From JAFNAG01 sp963739235 (lineage in GTDB: Bacteria > Acidobacteriota > UBA6911): a DNA stretch of 64,000 nucleotides. The notes beneath the pieces were generated by a model. That model was not told the origin of the DNA and made no database searches. It saw nothing but the letters and a program-made list of their open reading frames with translations. The stretch spans positions 99,022-163,021 of the forward strand of contig CAVTZY010000050.1 in NCBI GenBank assembly GCA_963739235.1, read 5' to 3'. The position numbers and the translations under genes were made by a program. Positions 27,093 through 36,430 of the stretch are shown one piece after another (position 1 is the stretch's first letter; every line of letters starts with the position of its first letter).

Positions 27093-28334
27093 ATGTCAAA
27101 GTTCAGGTTTTTGCACGCTGCCGATTTGCACCTCGACAGCCCTTTGATTGGATTGACGCGAAAGTCGGCAGATTACGCCGAGCGTGTGGATGATGCATCA
27201 CGGCGGGCTTTTGATAATCTCATCACCCTGGCCCGCGACGAGGAATGCAGCTTCGTCGTCATCGCCGGCGACGTATTTGACGGACAGTGGCGTGACTACC
27301 ATACGGGCTTGTTCTTCGCCGATCGAATGCGGCGGCTGAAAGATGCGGGGATCCGCGTTTTCATGATCCTGGGCAACCATGATGCTGAAAACAAGTTCGC
27401 TTCACGATTGGAGCTTTCTGACAACGTTCACCTATTTTCTCGTCGAAGGCCGGAATCGGTAACGATCGACACCCTCGAGGCCACTATCCATGGCCAAAGC
27501 TTTCCGCAGCGAGACGTCGTAGAAAACATGGCGCTTGATTATCCTCAGCCTGTAGGGGGCCATTTCAACATTGGGATCCTGCACACTGCCTGCAATGGTC
27601 ACCCTGAGCATGCCCCCTATGCGCCCTGTAACATCGAGCAGCTGGTGAATCACGGCTATGCATACTGGGCACTCGGGCATGTGCACGCTCGCGAACAGCT
27701 GAACGCCGAGCCGCATATAGTATATCCAGGCAATCTGCAGGGGCGTCACGTGCGCGAGACTGGCGCCAAGGGAGCTGCACTTGTGAGCGTTGAAGACGGA
27801 CATGTTGTAGGGATCGAACACCGCCCGCTTGACGTGATACGGTGGCAGATCCTGGACATCGACATTGGAGCGGCTACCGAAAAAACTGTCGTTCTGGGCA
27901 TGCTGCGTGAGAGGCTCGAAGATGCTCATGCCACAGCTGAGGGGCGTGGCCTGGCAGTTCGATTGCGTCTTTCCGGCGATACCATCTTGACTTACGAACT
28001 GACTGCGGGCCGTGGCGCTCTCCGCGAGGAGATCGAGACCATCGCCCTAAATGTTTCAGGCGAGCTGTGGATTGAAAAGCTTGAGCTTCGAATTCAGACG
28101 CCTCTTCGCAGCGACGTGACGGATCCAACCATAGCCGGAAAGATCATACGGGCCGTCGAACAGCTTCGGAATGATCAACTGTTCGCGCAAACTCTCGAAG
28201 CCAGGGTCGCCGAAATCAAAGCCAAGACCCCGGCAGGCGCCCAGATGGATGACTTTTTCGCGACAATTGGCGCGGAAGCCCCAAAACGAGCCATCGATCG
28301 GGCGCTTGCACTCGTGGATCGGCGGGAGGAGTAG
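27093..28334 (+). CDS. YhaO/SbcD-like DNA repair metallophosphoesterase
   Basis: 413 residues from ATG 27093, preceded by GGGGAGGACGATA. The Mre11-type phosphoesterase motifs are all present: FLHAADLHLDSP (D-x-H, residues about 5-16), VIAGDVFDG, ILGNHDAENKF, GILHTACNGHPEH and YWALGHVHARE. The C-terminal 150 residues form a capping domain as in YhaO. It would be the Mn-dependent nuclease of an Mre11-Rad50-like complex, cutting DNA ends. The Rad50-like partner starts 5 bp downstream. Such YhaO/YhaN pairs serve in repair and are also found in defence islands; the setting here favours the latter without proving it. Confidence 0.85.
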   Translation: MSKFRFLHAADLHLDSPLIGLTRKSADYAERVDDASRRAFDNLITLARDEECSFVVIAGDVFDGQWRDYHTGLFFADRMRRLKDAGIRVFMILGNHDAENKFASRLELSDNVHLFSRRRPESVTIDTLEATIHGQSFPQRDVVENMALDYPQPVGGHFNIGILHTACNGHPEHAPYAPCNIEQLVNHGYAYWALGHVHAREQLNAEPHIVYPGNLQGRHVRETGAKGAALVSVEDGHVVGIEHRPLDVIRWQILDIDIGAATEKTVVLGMLRERLEDAHATAEGRGLAVRLRLSGDTILTYELTAGRGALREEIETIALNVSGELWIEKLELRIQTPLRSDVTDPTIAGKIIRAVEQLRNDQLFAQTLEARVAEIKAKTPAGAQMDDFFATIGAEAPKRAIDRALALVDRREE

Positions 28335-28338
28335 GGCT

Positions 28339-31300
28339 ATGCGATTTGAGGAACTCACGATCGAAAAGTATGGCATTTATGATGAACGGACCTTATCTCT
28401 CGCCGAAATGCCCGGGCTGGTTGTAATTTACGGACCGAACGAAGCCGGCAAGACAACTTGTCTGGCTGCCATCACTGATTTTCTTTTCGGCATTCCTCAA
28501 AATTCAGCACACGGACATGTTTTCGGCTACGACCAGATTAAGCTGCGCACGAAATTGGGTCTTGGCAATGGAGGACAGTTAAAACTCTGCCGCCGGAAGG
28601 GACGCGGGATTGCAAAGACATTGACCGATCACGATAACAAGATTGTTGACGAAGCCATTCTGACGACACTGCTTGGGTCGATCACCCGGGCGAGGTTTGA
28701 GGCTCTATTCGGCCTCGGCCATGAATCGCTGCGCAGAGGCGGGCAACAACTTCTTGACGCAGAGGGTGACATCGGTCGATTGATCGTCGAGGCGGGCGGC
28801 GGCCTGCGATCTCTCGTCCAAAATCTCGATCAACTGGGAGTGAAGGCGGGCGGATTATTCTCGACTCGCCGGTCTGCCGAGCGTGACTTCTACAAGGCAC
28901 TCGACTCCTATGAAGCCGCGGAAAAGGAGATCAAGCAAGGCCTCTTGACTCGGGAGGCATACGAGGAAGCACAAAGCCAACACAGAACCTCAAGGGACAA
29001 ACTTGAGAACATTCGGACGGAACGTCGGACGGTCAACGCGCGCCTGCTGCGGCAGCAAAGGCTGGCACGTGTAATCCCACTCCTGAACGACCTGAAACAG
29101 GTTGAAGATCTGATCGCAACTTTCAATGATCTGCAGCAGCTGGCGAGCGATTTTGGTGTGAGGGTGCGCGCTGCACTCGATGCGCGTGAGTCTGCGCAGG
29201 GAGCTTTCGCAGAAGCGGAACTCAAACGATCCGCTCTAGAGAGTCAGATTAGCTATCTTGTTGTTTCGTCAGTGCTTGGCGAGGCTGAAGCGCTGATAAG
29301 GGACATTGGTGAAAAGGCGGTCCACGTTACCAAGGAACGATCCGATCGTCCAAAACGACAGACCGAGCTCCTGGATCGTGAAGCAAAGCTCTCGTCTCTG
29401 AAACAGCGTGTCGGAGCCAAGGCTGATACGGACCTCGAACCGCTTATGCCGTCCCAAGTCACTCTTGATCGCGTTCAAGCGTTGGTCGCCCAGGGTCTGG
29501 ACTTGCGTCCGAAGATCGAAAGTCTTAAAGCGCAAATCGAGAATGACACCGATATCATAGCGAGACTCGAAGCACGGCAGCGCGATCGTGAACTCAAGGA
29601 TTACGACAAGCCGTTCGGCATCCCGATCGCCGATTTTTCACAACTGGCGACTTTGGCCAGGACGCTGGAGACTAAGCGCAAACAAGCTGATCGGTTGGAC
29701 GAAGAGATCACCAGGCGCCTGCGGGCGATCAAGTTTCAAACTGCGGAGGACCTCCAGGTCTTTCCATGTCCTGATGCCGCTGCCATCCAAGCAGAAATAG
29801 ATCGAAACACAGCGCTCGAGCAGGCGCGGGTCAAGCAGGCCGAGAACATCACGACTGAGACTTCCAATTTAAACGTCGCGATCGTAGAAATAGAGAGGTT
29901 GCACAAAGGCGGTGAGGTTCCAACTGATGCCGCCATCACAACTGCTCGCCAGGAACGTGATGGCGCATGGGCGCCGATCCGCGAAGCCTATCTTGCCGAT
30001 GACACGGAGTGGGCAATGACGACCCCGGTGGCGGAACGCGTGGAGATCGTAGTAAACCTCGAAGGGCGGGTCGATAAGGCCGATCGGCTCTCCGACCGCA
30101 AGTCCATGGAAGCCCAACGAATAGCCTCCCTTGATCTTGCGGAGAAGCAGAGAGATGGGGCAACTGCGTCGCTCGCGACTCTCTCAAAGGCCGGGCAGGA
30201 GCTCGAGCAGAGCATTGTCGACGCGCGGCGAGCGTGGGCCGACGCGTGGCCCGAAGCTGCCGGCATGGAAGCGGATCTGACCCGACTCAAGGGGATTGTT
30301 GAGGAGCGCAAAGCGATCTTGGATCTGATCGCTGATTCCCATGAGGTGCGCGACGAAATTGAGCGTTTGGACGCCGATTTCAGTCCGAGGTTGGAGACAC
30401 TTGTTTTAGCAGAACAACGCATAGAAGTGACGCCAGATTCAAAGGCTTCCTTTGGTTCGCGAGTTCACGCGGCAACTCAAGCAATCACGGTCCATGATAA
30501 TGCCTACAGTGATTTTCGACGCGATGAAGATACGGTTATGACAACGAAGGAACAACTTGAGCGCAAGCGAAAGGCATTGGACGATTTCGAGAACAGGAAG
30601 GCAGTTTGGGAGAATGACTGGAAGCAGGCAGTCCGACGGATAGGACTCTCAGAAGACAGCTCGCCGGAGCAGGCAAACGAAGTCGCGACTCAATGGGCGG
30701 CAGCCGGCGGCATTCTGGATGGCATCAGGCTTACCCGAACGCGCCTGCAGCGGATGGATGATGACGAGCGCGAGTTGCAGAGCTTGATTGATGACGTGGC
30801 TGGGAGAATCGACTTTGTGCTCCCAAGGGATGCCATAGCAGCTGCCCGGATGCTCAAAGAAAAGTGGGAATCGAACAACAAGCTCTCCATCGAACGGTCC
30901 GGCTTTGTGACTCAGCTCGGCGGCGTAACCAGCGACCGGGATCGCAAGCAGGGATCTCTGGATACGACGAATGCCGCGATTGCGGCATTGTGCGTTGAAG
31001 CGGGCTGCCAAGAGAGCGATCTTCTCAATATAGGCGGGCGGAATTCGCGGTACCTGGAGGCGCAGCATAGGCGCATACAGATTCTCGATACGATCGCGAG
31101 CACCGGCGATGGGTTATCACTTGAGGTCCTTCGGGAAGAGTGGGGCGGGCGCGATCTCACCGAGATCAATGCTGAGATCAGTCAAATTGAGGAAGAGGAT
31201 CATGGCCTCGAAAAATCGATAGAGGAGGCTGCCGGAAACTTACGGGATCGGGAGCGTGAGATCGAACGATTCGAAACGGAGGAGGGTATCAACAGAGCGG

Positions 31301-31830
31301 TGGCGGAGCGCGAGCGTGCGGTCGCCGAATTACGCCAGGTCATTGAAGATTATCTGGAAACCGTGCTCGCCAAGGAGTTGCTGTCCCGAGCAATCGATCA
31401 GATCCGCCACGAACAACAAGACCCGCTCATTATGCGTGCCGGAGAGCAATTCTCGGTTGCGACGGCCGGTGCCTTCGCAGGGATCGAAACCGATGTGGAT
31501 GACAAAGGCCGCCCGATTGTAGTCGGCAAGCGACCCTCCGGAGAGACCGTACCCATTGAGATCATGAGCGACGGTACTCGGGACCAGCTCTTTCTTGCAT
31601 TCCGTCTGGCAGCGATCGAGCACTATTGCGCGTCTGCTGAACCGCTCCCTTTTATTGCGGATGATCTGCTCGTACATTTCGATGATGAGCGCAGCAGAGC
31701 AACTCTCGATTTACTTGCAGAATTTGGAAAGTGCACGCAAGTATTGCTCTTCACGCACCACCGGGGCGTCCTGAACGCAGCAAACAAGCTGGTCAAGAGG
31801 GATGCCGCTGGCGTTTGCGAACTGGCCTAA
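28339..31830 (+). CDS. YhaN-like SbcC/Rad50 ATPase
   Basis: 1163 residues from ATG 28339 with GGAGGAG upstream. MRFEELTIEKYGIYDERTLS and Walker A VVIYGPNEAGKTTCLAAI (residues about 25-42) open an ABC head. RFEALFGLGHESLRRGG is typical of YhaN. About 800 residues of coiled coil follow, without a clear CxxC hook. The second half-head has IEIMSDGTRDQLFLAFRLA (signature) and PFIADDLLVHFDD (Walker B). It is expected to bind and tether DNA ends with the YhaO-like nuclease. The pair ends the defence island; after it comes only debris. Confidence 0.85.
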   Translation: MRFEELTIEKYGIYDERTLSLAEMPGLVVIYGPNEAGKTTCLAAITDFLFGIPQNSAHGHVFGYDQIKLRTKLGLGNGGQLKLCRRKGRGIAKTLTDHDNKIVDEAILTTLLGSITRARFEALFGLGHESLRRGGQQLLDAEGDIGRLIVEAGGGLRSLVQNLDQLGVKAGGLFSTRRSAERDFYKALDSYEAAEKEIKQGLLTREAYEEAQSQHRTSRDKLENIRTERRTVNARLLRQQRLARVIPLLNDLKQVEDLIATFNDLQQLASDFGVRVRAALDARESAQGAFAEAELKRSALESQISYLVVSSVLGEAEALIRDIGEKAVHVTKERSDRPKRQTELLDREAKLSSLKQRVGAKADTDLEPLMPSQVTLDRVQALVAQGLDLRPKIESLKAQIENDTDIIARLEARQRDRELKDYDKPFGIPIADFSQLATLARTLETKRKQADRLDEEITRRLRAIKFQTAEDLQVFPCPDAAAIQAEIDRNTALEQARVKQAENITTETSNLNVAIVEIERLHKGGEVPTDAAITTARQERDGAWAPIREAYLADDTEWAMTTPVAERVEIVVNLEGRVDKADRLSDRKSMEAQRIASLDLAEKQRDGATASLATLSKAGQELEQSIVDARRAWADAWPEAAGMEADLTRLKGIVEERKAILDLIADSHEVRDEIERLDADFSPRLETLVLAEQRIEVTPDSKASFGSRVHAATQAITVHDNAYSDFRRDEDTVMTTKEQLERKRKALDDFENRKAVWENDWKQAVRRIGLSEDSSPEQANEVATQWAAAGGILDGIRLTRTRLQRMDDDERELQSLIDDVAGRIDFVLPRDAIAAARMLKEKWESNNKLSIERSGFVTQLGGVTSDRDRKQGSLDTTNAAIAALCVEAGCQESDLLNIGGRNSRYLEAQHRRIQILDTIASTGDGLSLEVLREEWGGRDLTEINAEISQIEEEDHGLEKSIEEAAGNLRDREREIERFETEEGINRAVAERERAVAELRQVIEDYLETVLAKELLSRAIDQIRHEQQDPLIMRAGEQFSVATAGAFAGIETDVDDKGRPIVVGKRPSGETVPIEIMSDGTRDQLFLAFRLAAIEHYCASAEPLPFIADDLLVHFDDERSRATLDLLAEFGKCTQVLLFTHHRGVLNAANKLVKRDAAGVCELA

Positions 31831-31971
31831 GAGGATTTTCGGGTACACGATCCTCAGTCTCGAAGCAGCGATCGAAATGTCGCGACAGCGTCGCAACATT
31901 CCGGACCAGCATGGGGGTGTCACTTTTGATCCCTTTGCTGTCAACATATCTGCGGCTTCGGGGGTCGCCAT

Positions 31972-32091
31972 ATGACAGAGACGAAAGTATCGAATGACCT
32001 TCTCAATGACTTCAGGCGCTTAATTGCATAGGCGCGACTGGATGTTGCAAGGACCGCCAACTCCGCACAGGTTTCTCTCTATTGAAACGCC
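31972..32091 (+). pseudogene. DUF1016 N-terminal remnant cut by the second 91-bp element
   Basis: ATG 31972 reads MTETKVSNDLLNDFRRLIA then TAG; in the same frame it goes on as ARLDVARTANSAQVSLY, then TGA, then NAG. This matches DUF1016 N-termini (LLNDLRxLIxxARxxVAxxVNSxxxxLYWxIG), with TAG in place of a probable Gln and TGA in place of the conserved Trp. Homology ends exactly where the 91-bp repeat begins at 32092. It is a second, dead DUF1016 gene, interrupted or truncated at the element. Confidence 0.6.
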
Positions 32092-32182
32092 GGGGTCAGG
32101 GCTGAAAGATTTGCTTTTGCCAACGTAGCTCACCTGGCAGCAGGCCATCCGAAACAAAAGTAAATCTTCCAGACCTGACCCC
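32092..32182. repeat. 91-bp REP/MITE-like inverted-repeat element, copy 2
   Basis: GGGGTCAGGGCTGAAAGATT begins at 32092 and the complementary arm ends CCAGACCTGACCCC at 32182. Length and arms match the copy at 2742-2832, while the loop between the arms differs. It sits at the breakpoint of a DUF1016 remnant. Conservation of arms with a diverged loop is as expected of REP doublets maintained by a transposase acting in trans. Confidence 0.75.
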
Positions 32183-32685
32183 GGTCCCTAAACTCCCCGG
32201 AGCTGGTCAAGACTGTGAGCGCGCGAAACCAGGCATATCCTGCTCCAGCCAATCCCGATCAGGATCGACTTGCATCAGTATCGGCACATTCCCCTATCAG
32301 CCACACTCAGGTCTGAATATAATAGTCAGATCCCTAGAGTCTATTTCGATCAACGATCCAGGAGTGGAAACCGGAAATTGACAAATGCTCCATCGCTCCA
32401 GGATTCTCGAAGAGCTGAAAGCTGGGGGATGGGCGTTGATTACCGACGCGAAAACCACACTCTGGTGCTCTGCCGAGATCCCTATTCCGTTCGTCAGGCT
32501 GGCTCCATCGAGCTTCTGGCTACACTGACCAAGACGACCTCATGGAAATTGCGGTTTTCCAGTAAGAGGATTCAGCCAGGCGGGCAAAAGTTCCAGTTAT
32601 GCCGCTGTTGCCCACCCGGCCATTGATTGTGCAGGTTCCCTACACATTGCGTTGGGCGGTGCATTGTTGAGAATGGAGGCAAAAG
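32183..32685. other. Intergenic stretch, nothing recognised
   Basis: About 500 bp after the second repeat element. Short frames are present but show no recognisable domain or ribosome site. A promoter for the gene at 32686 is expected in the last part but was not identified by eye. Confidence 0.35.
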
Positions 32686-33258
32686 ATGAAGATCATACGT
32701 AAGACAAGTGTTGTTACGGTTCTTGCTGCAGTTTTGCTCGTCCTTCCGCTGCTTGCTCAACAGGTGGGCAAGACCGGCAGGGAGGGCCAAGCGTTTCAGG
32801 AGCGTGAAAAGGCGATGCAACAGCTTGCGGAAGATAGCAGGCAAATTGTTGACAGTCTCAAAACGTTGACGAAGGAGCAAAAGAATTCGGTCGTCGCTTT
32901 GATGGCGATCACGAGAGCCGCTGCGGCCTATGAGTCGCGGTTCATCAGGCAGGACGATAGGTCGCTTCGGGCACTCTACGAGCCTCTGGGTCAATTCTCG
33001 CAGGCCTACAAAGCTCCCGGCAAATTCCAAGGTCTCTTGAATGGATGTTTCGACGCAACGGTGTCGTGCCTTAGCGCTCAAAAGAAGTGCCTCGACGCCG
33101 GAGGAAAAGAAGACCAATGCAACGGAGATCCCAAGGTTCTTGTGCCGTGTGCGAACGAAGCGATTTGCGTCATTGGCGCGTTCATGAAGTTGCACCAGGG
33201 AATCCCTCAGATTGTGCTGGGTCGAGATCCTTGGCCACCAATACCGTTCCCGTACTGA
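32686..33258 (+). CDS. Small secreted protein with Cys pairs, unknown function
   Basis: 190 residues from ATG 32686 with GGAGG eight bases upstream. A signal peptide (MKIIRKTSVVTVLAAVLLVL, then PLLAQQ) is followed by a helical charged region. The C-terminal domain has six Cys (GCFDATVSCLSAQKKCLDAG, then QCNGD, VPCANEAIC) that could form disulfides after export. The end LGRDPWPPIPFPY is Pro-rich. No family is recognised. The AQQxGKT start of the mature protein is also seen in the protein at 63219, so the two may share an export or processing signature. Confidence 0.65.
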   Translation: MKIIRKTSVVTVLAAVLLVLPLLAQQVGKTGREGQAFQEREKAMQQLAEDSRQIVDSLKTLTKEQKNSVVALMAITRAAAAYESRFIRQDDRSLRALYEPLGQFSQAYKAPGKFQGLLNGCFDATVSCLSAQKKCLDAGGKEDQCNGDPKVLVPCANEAICVIGAFMKLHQGIPQIVLGRDPWPPIPFPY

Positions 33259-33379
33259 TGTCATGGAAATGCGATGAATTCGGAAAGACGGGACGTTCAC
33301 CCAATTTGTGTTTAGGGACCGCACAACTGCAAAAATGGTGAGCGTCCCGAATGTCACCAAGTTAAGGCAAGGTTCTTCT

Positions 33380-33620
33380 GTCGCCCTCCAGGGCTCCGGC
33401 TCACCTTCCGACATACCCCGGGCGGCGCTGCCGCTTGCCCGGGGCTACTGTCTTGCGCGCCTCCGGCGCAGGTTCTCAGCCAAATCTACGGGACTGACAT
33501 CGGGCTCTTGCCCCGGAGGGGCAATAAGATAGTAGCCGGGGGCAAGTGTAGGACCGCCCCCGGTCAGCCAGTCACACAGGAAGAGCCCCAGCGGGGCGAA
33601 AGAAAACCATATTAGTTTCA
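33380..33620. repeat. GC-rich hairpin repeat cluster, copy 1
   Basis: The stretch is built from short complementary modules: TGCCCCGGAGGGGCA, GATAGTAGCCGGGGGC followed by GCCCCCGG, and GAGCCCCAGCGGGGCGAAAG. The same modules in the same strand sense (GATAGTAGCCGGGGGC, GCCCCCGG, GAGCCCCGGCAGGGGC) occur at 44850-45060. Coding is unlikely. It is a dispersed intergenic repeat family of stable hairpins; similar GC-rich repeats are common in several environmental phyla. Confidence 0.6.
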
Positions 33621-33796
33621 TGCTAATGCCAACACAGGCCCTGATCCACTCCTTATCTTAGTGCCATTCGTGAGCGTCCCCGATTTTCCCCGATTTTCGG
33701 GGGGAGCGACAGATTGCACGATCACAGGTTGCGTCAATTCTGACTGTGCAGCAGGCACAATTGCGTAACCTTCGGGGCTGGGAAATCTCTTTGACC

Positions 33797-35406
33797 CTAT
33801 TCCATGCGAATGCCGCGCGAGGCCAGGGTGATACCCAGGGCCGCGTTGTACTGCGCCACGGCCTTGTTGTATGCGGCATCGGCATCCACCTGGCGGCGCC
33901 GCGCCGCGGAATATTCGTTCTGGCGCGTGAGCACCAGAAAATTGGTCGATTCCCCGGTGGCGAACAGGCGCGACTCGCTGGCCAGCTTGTCGCTCGCCGC
34001 CTGTGCGCTCGCAGCCGCAGCGCGCATGCGTTGGCGCGCCGTTTCGAGCGCCTGCAGCGCATTCCTCACCTGCGCCTGGATCGTCTGTTCGGCGCGCGTG
34101 CGCATCAGATCGAGGCGCTGCTCCGCGATGGCGTCGGCCGCAAGATTGGCCTGCGCCGTCCGGTTCCGCCCTGTGAAGACGAAGGTGACGCCGGCCTGAA
34201 CCGTCCGGTAGTTTCCGCCGAACAGGCTGGAGAGCGACGAACCCAGGCCCCCTGAGAGCGATCCGGGCAAGGACGGGAGGGCGGGAAGAACCGGCACCAG
34301 CGGATTCTCGTCCTGTCTGATTTTCCCGGCGAGGCCTGCGAGCGAATAACCCGCCACCAGATTCACCTGGGGCTTGACGAGATCGGCGTCCTGTCGCCGC
34401 TGCACGCCGGCGGCGGCTAAATCGGCTTCGATCACTGTCAGTTCGGGACGCATACGCAGCGCCAGGGCCAGGGCTTCCTTCGGCTCGATCATGTCCGGCG
34501 GTTCGACGGCGCCGCTGTCCAGCGGCACGATTTCCTCGTCCCACAAGCTCTCGCGCCGATCCCTTGCCAGGAGAGTCTTCAGGCTGTTCTCAACTTCGGT
34601 GACCGCGCCGGTGCTGCGATACAGATCGTCGAGGCGGCCCTGAAGTTCGGCTTCCGCAGCGGAGAGTTCGACGACCGGCAGCGATCCGGCCGCAATCAGC
34701 CGCTGGTCCCGCTCCAGTTGAACTTTCGCCAGACCGAACGGCTTCGGCTGCCACCTCCGCCTGACGGCGCGCAGCCACGAGATCCCAGTAGACCTGTTCC
34801 ACTCGCGCGGCCACATCGATGGCGCGGATCTCCAATTCCGCAGCCGATGCTTCCTGCGCCTTGGTGCGGCTTTCAATAAGCGCCCTCTCCGCATCGATGT
34901 GGCGCCCGCGCCAAAGCGGCTGCGTGACCGTCAAGCTGAGCTGCGAGACATAGGACGGGCTCAACGACGGGAAGGCATCGGTCGATGTCACGCGGCTGTT
35001 GCTGAATTCCGCATCCAGCTCCAGGCCGTTCCACCCGGTCTTCTGGTGCAGGGCCAACCGTCTGCCCCGCAGAATGCCGGGTCAGAACGCCGCCTGAACC
35101 CTGAAGCACCGATGGCACCGGCGTGTTGGAGTCGCCGAACGAGGGCTGCCAGCGAAAGACCGGATCGTAACTGCCGCGGGCCGCCCGCACAGCTGCCGCC
35201 GCGGCATCCACGTTCAGACGCTCGATCTCCACATCCAGGTTGGCTCGAATCGCCATTTCCACAGCCTGTTCGAGCGTAAGCCGCCGCTGAATGAACCCGC
35301 CTCCGGCCTGCGGAGGAGAAGCGATCGCATCGTCCGTTCCCCATGCCGAGACCGCCATCAGAAAGATCCAGAAGATGTGTCGCAAACTATTTCCCTCCAC
35401 CGGCAA
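33797..35406 (-). pseudogene. TolC-family outer-membrane efflux protein, two frameshifts
   Basis: Three overlapping frames each hold part of one protein. 35406 to about 35080 has the signal region (LRHIFWIFLMAVSAWG) and RRLTLEQAVEMAIRANLDVE. About 35057 to 34730 has SLTVTQPLWRGRHIDAERAL and ARVEQVYWDLVAARRQ. About 34730 to 33797 has LERDQRLIAAGSLPVVELSA and the second OEP repeat ending AVAQYNAALGITLA. Single-base changes near 35070 and 34730 restore about 530 residues. The start may be TTG 35385 (GGAGGG upstream), just past the stop of the adaptor gene, or ATG 35406. It should form the outer-membrane channel for the adjacent HlyD/ABC export pump. Broken as read; possibly consensus errors. Confidence 0.75.
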
Positions 35407-36430
35407 GAATGTAGGAATCCACGCGCAGGCTCAGCGGCAGCGGCGGATGGCCATCCAGTTCCACGAGCGTCTCAAGCACCTTAGTGTCGAGCTTCTCCGA
35501 AGGCTCGTCGGTGGGAACGTTCTTTTTGCCCAGCTCGCGGCCGACTCTGACCACGCGTCCCCAAAACTTCTGCGGGCCGAACGCCTGGGCAGTAACGTAG
35601 GCGCGGTCGCCCGGATGCACCCTGGCCACGTCCGTCTCGTCCACGTCCACACGCACCCGAAGTCGGGAATCGTCGCCGAAACTCACGATGGGGGTGTCAC
35701 CCCTGTCCGACACGGTCTCGCCGGTTTTCCTGAATCGCCTCAGCACGATCCCATCGAATGGCGCGCGCACCACTGTTTTTTCAAGCAGAGCCTCGGCTTC
35801 GGCCAATTGTGCGCGGGCCAGCGCCAGACCGGCCTCCGCGCGCTTTCTGTCGTCGGCGCGGGCCGGCGCATCCACGAGCGCGTATCGTTGCGTCGCCTGC
35901 CGAAGCCGGGCTTCGGCCACGTGGTATTCGCGTTCCGTGCGCTCCCAGTCCGATCGCGAAAGGTCACCGGTCTGTAACAGCGATTGGCGCCGCGCCATTT
36001 CAGCCCGGGCGTTGGCCAGCACCGCCTCGGCTTCCTCCACCGCGGCCGCGACCTCGCGGCGTTCCTGGTCGCGCGCCCCGTTCACGATGCGTTCGAGCTC
36101 GGCCTGGCGGACGGCAATTGTGGCGGCAGCCGCTCGAACCCGCGCTTCATACTCGCCGTTGGCCAGCACAGCGATCACCTGCCCATTTCGCAGGTGCTGT
36201 CCTTCCTCCACCGGAACCTCCCGCAGCACACCGGCCAGCTCCGATCCGATTTTGATCACCTCCGACACCGGCTCCACCTTGCCCGCTGCGCAGATGATGG
36301 TATTGCCGGCCTCGCCGGAAACGGCTGCAGGCGGCGCCTGCCGCGTGGCCGTGCGGCCATGAATAACGGCTGCCACAGCAGCTCCTCCCGCGATGAGCAG
36401 TATCGTCGTACAGATGATTCGCTTTTTCAT
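35387..36430 (-). CDS. HlyD/DevB-family periplasmic adaptor of an ABC exporter
   Basis: 347 residues. An N-terminal membrane anchor (MKKRIICTTILLIAGGAAVA) is followed by the first lipoyl half (VEEGQHLRNGQVIAVL), a long helical hairpin (residues about 95-205, rich in Ala/Arg/Glu) and the second half (APFDGIVLRRFRKTGETVSD). A beta-barrel DDSRLRVRVDVDETDVARVH completes the adaptor fold. It links the inner-membrane ABC permease to the TolC-like channel encoded next to it. The stop overlaps or touches the start of the channel gene, and its own ATG overlaps the ATPase gene by 4 bp, so the set is one operon. Confidence 0.85.
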   Translation of the reverse strand: MKKRIICTTILLIAGGAAVAAVIHGRTATRQAPPAAVSGEAGNTIICAAGKVEPVSEVIKIGSELAGVLREVPVEEGQHLRNGQVIAVLANGEYEARVRAAAATIAVRQAELERIVNGARDQERREVAAAVEEAEAVLANARAEMARRQSLLQTGDLSRSDWERTEREYHVAEARLRQATQRYALVDAPARADDRKRAEAGLALARAQLAEAEALLEKTVVRAPFDGIVLRRFRKTGETVSDRGDTPIVSFGDDSRLRVRVDVDETDVARVHPGDRAYVTAQAFGPQKFWGRVVRVGRELGKKNVPTDEPSEKLDTKVLETLVELDGHPPLPLSLRVDSYILAGGGK

